Positions 62,313-64,000 of a stretch of 64,000 bases of DNA are shown piece by piece. The DNA is from Accumulibacter sp. (GTDB lineage: Bacteria; Pseudomonadota; Gammaproteobacteria; Burkholderiales; Rhodocyclaceae). Numbering within the stretch: position 1 is the stretch's first letter; every line of letters starts with the position of its first letter. Made by a program: the position numbers and the translations under genes. Below the pieces are notes generated by a model. The model did no database searches and was not told where the DNA came from. It saw only the letters and a program-made list of their open reading frames with translations. The stretch is from the NCBI GenBank assembly GCA_024235695.1, contig JACKLX010000010.1:1-64000 (forward strand). The letters are read 5' to 3'.

Positions 62313-62422
62313 CCTTGGACCCGCAAGAGCAATCATCATGAATCGGGTCGACTGATTGCTGCGAGCTCGCTTCTTTCGGCGCGATGGCGTTTTTTTCAAG
62401 AACATGACTAAAGGTGTTTGCC

Positions 62423-63103
62423 ATGGGAGCTTACTGGTTTCACGTTTATCTTTTGATTTTCATAGTGATTCTCTGGGGGCTCGAAAAGAAGTTCCCGAAG
62501 GTCGTGGCGAGCGCCGAGGAGTCGCTGCTGGTCCTGGTGATTTCGGCGATCATGGTGGTCTCCTTCGGGCAGGTGATCGCGCGCTACGGTTTCAATACCG
62601 GCTGGTCGGCGGCGCTGGAATTCAACACGGTTTGCTTTTCCTGGCTGATCCTTCTCGGCATGGGCTATGGCATCAAGACCAGCCTGCACCTCGGCGTTGA
62701 CATCATCGTCAAGGCCGTTCCCCCTCCGATGACGAAAGCTCTGTCGCTGTTTGCGGCGGCGTGTTGCATGCTCTACGGCCTGATCCTGCTCGACTCGGCC
62801 TGGGTTGCCTTGCTCGGTGCTCCAACGCGGGGTGGCGCGATCGAGTACTGGCTGAAAATGTACAAGATCGGTATCGGCTCGGAGGAGTTGCACTATCCGG
62901 AACTCATTCAGGACATGTTCGGTATCCAGTCCCGCGTTCACCGCTGGCTGGTCCTGCTGGTCCTGCCGGTCGGCCTGGCCTTGCTGGTGTTTCGCTCCCT
63001 GCAGGCCTTTGTGGACATTGCAACGGGTCGTCGCAAACTTCTCATCAGCGGTCATGAAGCAGAAGACCTGGTTGAAGAGAGCAAGCACATCTTGAAAGAC
63101 TAA
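62423..63103 (+). CDS. dctQ: TRAP transporter small permease DctQ
   Basis: A 226-residue membrane protein with four main membrane segments (FHVYLLIFIVILWGL, LLVLVISAIMVVSFGQVIAR, WLILLGMGYGIKTSLHLGVD, WLVLLVLPVGLALLVFRSL). It is longer than many DctQ proteins because of an insert around EYWLKMYKIGIGSEELHYPE. The ATG at 62423 is chosen over GTG at 62414 because AAAGGTG lies at the right distance. It partners DctM. Confidence 0.88.
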   Translation: MGAYWFHVYLLIFIVILWGLEKKFPKVVASAEESLLVLVISAIMVVSFGQVIARYGFNTGWSAALEFNTVCFSWLILLGMGYGIKTSLHLGVDIIVKAVPPPMTKALSLFAAACCMLYGLILLDSAWVALLGAPTRGGAIEYWLKMYKIGIGSEELHYPELIQDMFGIQSRVHRWLVLLVLPVGLALLVFRSLQAFVDIATGRRKLLISGHEAEDLVEESKHILKD

Positions 63104-63122
63104 TCGACATAAGGAACCTGGG

Positions 63123-64000
63123 ATGGATTCTCTTTTTCTTTTCGCCATGGTGCTGGCGCTGCTGTTCATCGGCGTTCCAGTCGGCATTTCTTTGGGTTTG
63201 TCGTCGATTCTTTTTGTCACCTTCTTTTCCCATGATTCGCTGTCTTCGGTGGCCATTCAGCTGTTCGGAGCGGGACAGAACTACACCCTGCTGGCGATCC
63301 CGTTCTTCATTCTCGCCTCGGCGTTCATGTCTACCGGCGGTGTCGCAAAGCGGCTGATCAATTTCGCGATCGCCACCGTCGGGCACTTCAAGGGTGGTCT
63401 GGCGATGGCGTCGGTGCTGGCCTGCATGATGTTTGCCGCGCTCTCCGGTTCTTCGCCGGCGACCGTGGTGGCGATCGGCACCATCGCCATCGCCGGCATG
63501 CGGCAGGTGGGTTATTCGAAGGAGTTCGCCGCCGGCATCATCTGCAATGCCGGCACACTGGGGATCCTGATTCCACCGTCGATCGTCATGGTGGTATACG
63601 CGGCGGCGACCGACGTTTCCGTCGGACGGATGTTTCTGGCCGGTGTCATTCCGGGACTGGTCGCCGGTTTCATGCTGATGCTGGCGATCTACGTGGTTGC
63701 CCGGATCAAGGGCCTGCCGCAAGAGGAATGGCGTGGTTTCGGCGCGATCCTGGACGGCGCCAAGGAGGCCGGCTGGGGGCTGTTTCTGGTGGTGATCATC
63801 ATGGGCGGGATCTACGGCGGCGTGTTTACGCCGACGGAGGCTGCCGTCGTCGCCGCCGTGTACTCCATCCTGGTCGCCCTGTTTGTCTACCGAGACATGG
63901 GTCCGCTGAAGGAGACGCCCTGGGTGCTGCCGTCGGATGGCCATGCCGCACGCATCGGTTTCAACGCCGGGGTCTACGCCGTGTCGTTCTTCATGGTCTG
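63123..64000 (+). CDS. dctM: TRAP transporter large permease DctM (partial, runs off the window)
   Basis: The first 292 codons of a DctM-type permease of the ion-transporter superfamily. It starts MDSLFLFAMVLALLFIGVPV and has LSGSSPATVVAIGTIAI, AGIICNAGTLGILIPPSIVM and GIYGGVFTPTEAAVVAAVYS, all highly conserved in the family. ATG at 63123 is 20 bases after dctQ. It uses an ion gradient to import the ligand delivered by DctP. The C-terminal third lies beyond base 64000. Confidence 0.93.
   Translation, partial: MDSLFLFAMVLALLFIGVPVGISLGLSSILFVTFFSHDSLSSVAIQLFGAGQNYTLLAIPFFILASAFMSTGGVAKRLINFAIATVGHFKGGLAMASVLACMMFAALSGSSPATVVAIGTIAIAGMRQVGYSKEFAAGIICNAGTLGILIPPSIVMVVYAAATDVSVGRMFLAGVIPGLVAGFMLMLAIYVVARIKGLPQEEWRGFGAILDGAKEAGWGLFLVVIIMGGIYGGVFTPTEAAVVAAVYSILVALFVYRDMGPLKETPWVLPSDGHAARIGFNAGVYAVSFFMV

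Overview
The window is about 65% GC, densely coded, and most resembles a Betaproteobacterium of the Rhodocyclales. The gene content (three PiT phosphate transporters, five DUF47/PhoU-like partners, a CHAD polyphosphate-associated protein, ergothioneine and selenoneine genes, spermidine/putrescine and TRAP uptake) fits a polyphosphate-accumulating organism of the 'Candidatus Accumulibacter' type. That assignment is an inference from gene content and composition; no rRNA gene is present.

Layout. 1-2856: end of an acyl-CoA ligase, an SDR oxidoreductase, and a TIR-methyltransferase fusion. 2915-9500: a small basic protein, egtD, then a damaged selenoneine locus (truncated senA and senB abutting head to head, followed by a flavoprotein-SelD fusion) and an arylsulfatase fossil. 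9570-16194: a lipoprotein, a complete polyamine ABC transporter (potFGHI, minus strand), and a divergent argP/argO-type pair. 16788-21748: a DUF3422 protein, a DUF4157 protein with a HExxH motif coupled to a small partner, and a DUF1330 protein. 21743-26500: a DUF47-PiT-DUF47 module lying between two direct copies of a ~505 bp methyltransferase segment. 25996-30142: an ECF42-type sigma factor fused to a methyltransferase, with its DGPF/YciI, VOC and SnoaL-like operon. 30355-40590: lipase, secreted phosphoesterase, CoA-transferase, GST, EamA transporter, EgtB, YyaL.

40888-56542 is the most interesting part. A CHASE-type sensor kinase and an NtrC-type sigma-54 response regulator are followed by three transcription units: PiT-DUF47, CHAD, and DUF47-PiT. 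Each unit is preceded by the same regulatory layout: an inverted pair of GGTGTAAC / GTTACACC half-sites spanning exactly 120 bp, then 77-79 bp, then a sigma-54 -24/-12 promoter. This looks like a local phosphate/polyphosphate regulon run by an enhancer-binding protein rather than by PhoB. A transposase remnant, a fifth DUF47-like gene and a SulP-STAS-cNMP transporter close the region.

56722-59959 is an IS3-family element split by a group II intron with its own reverse transcriptase. 60128-64000 holds a universal stress protein and a dctPQM TRAP operon that runs off the right edge. No tRNA, rRNA or CRISPR array was seen.
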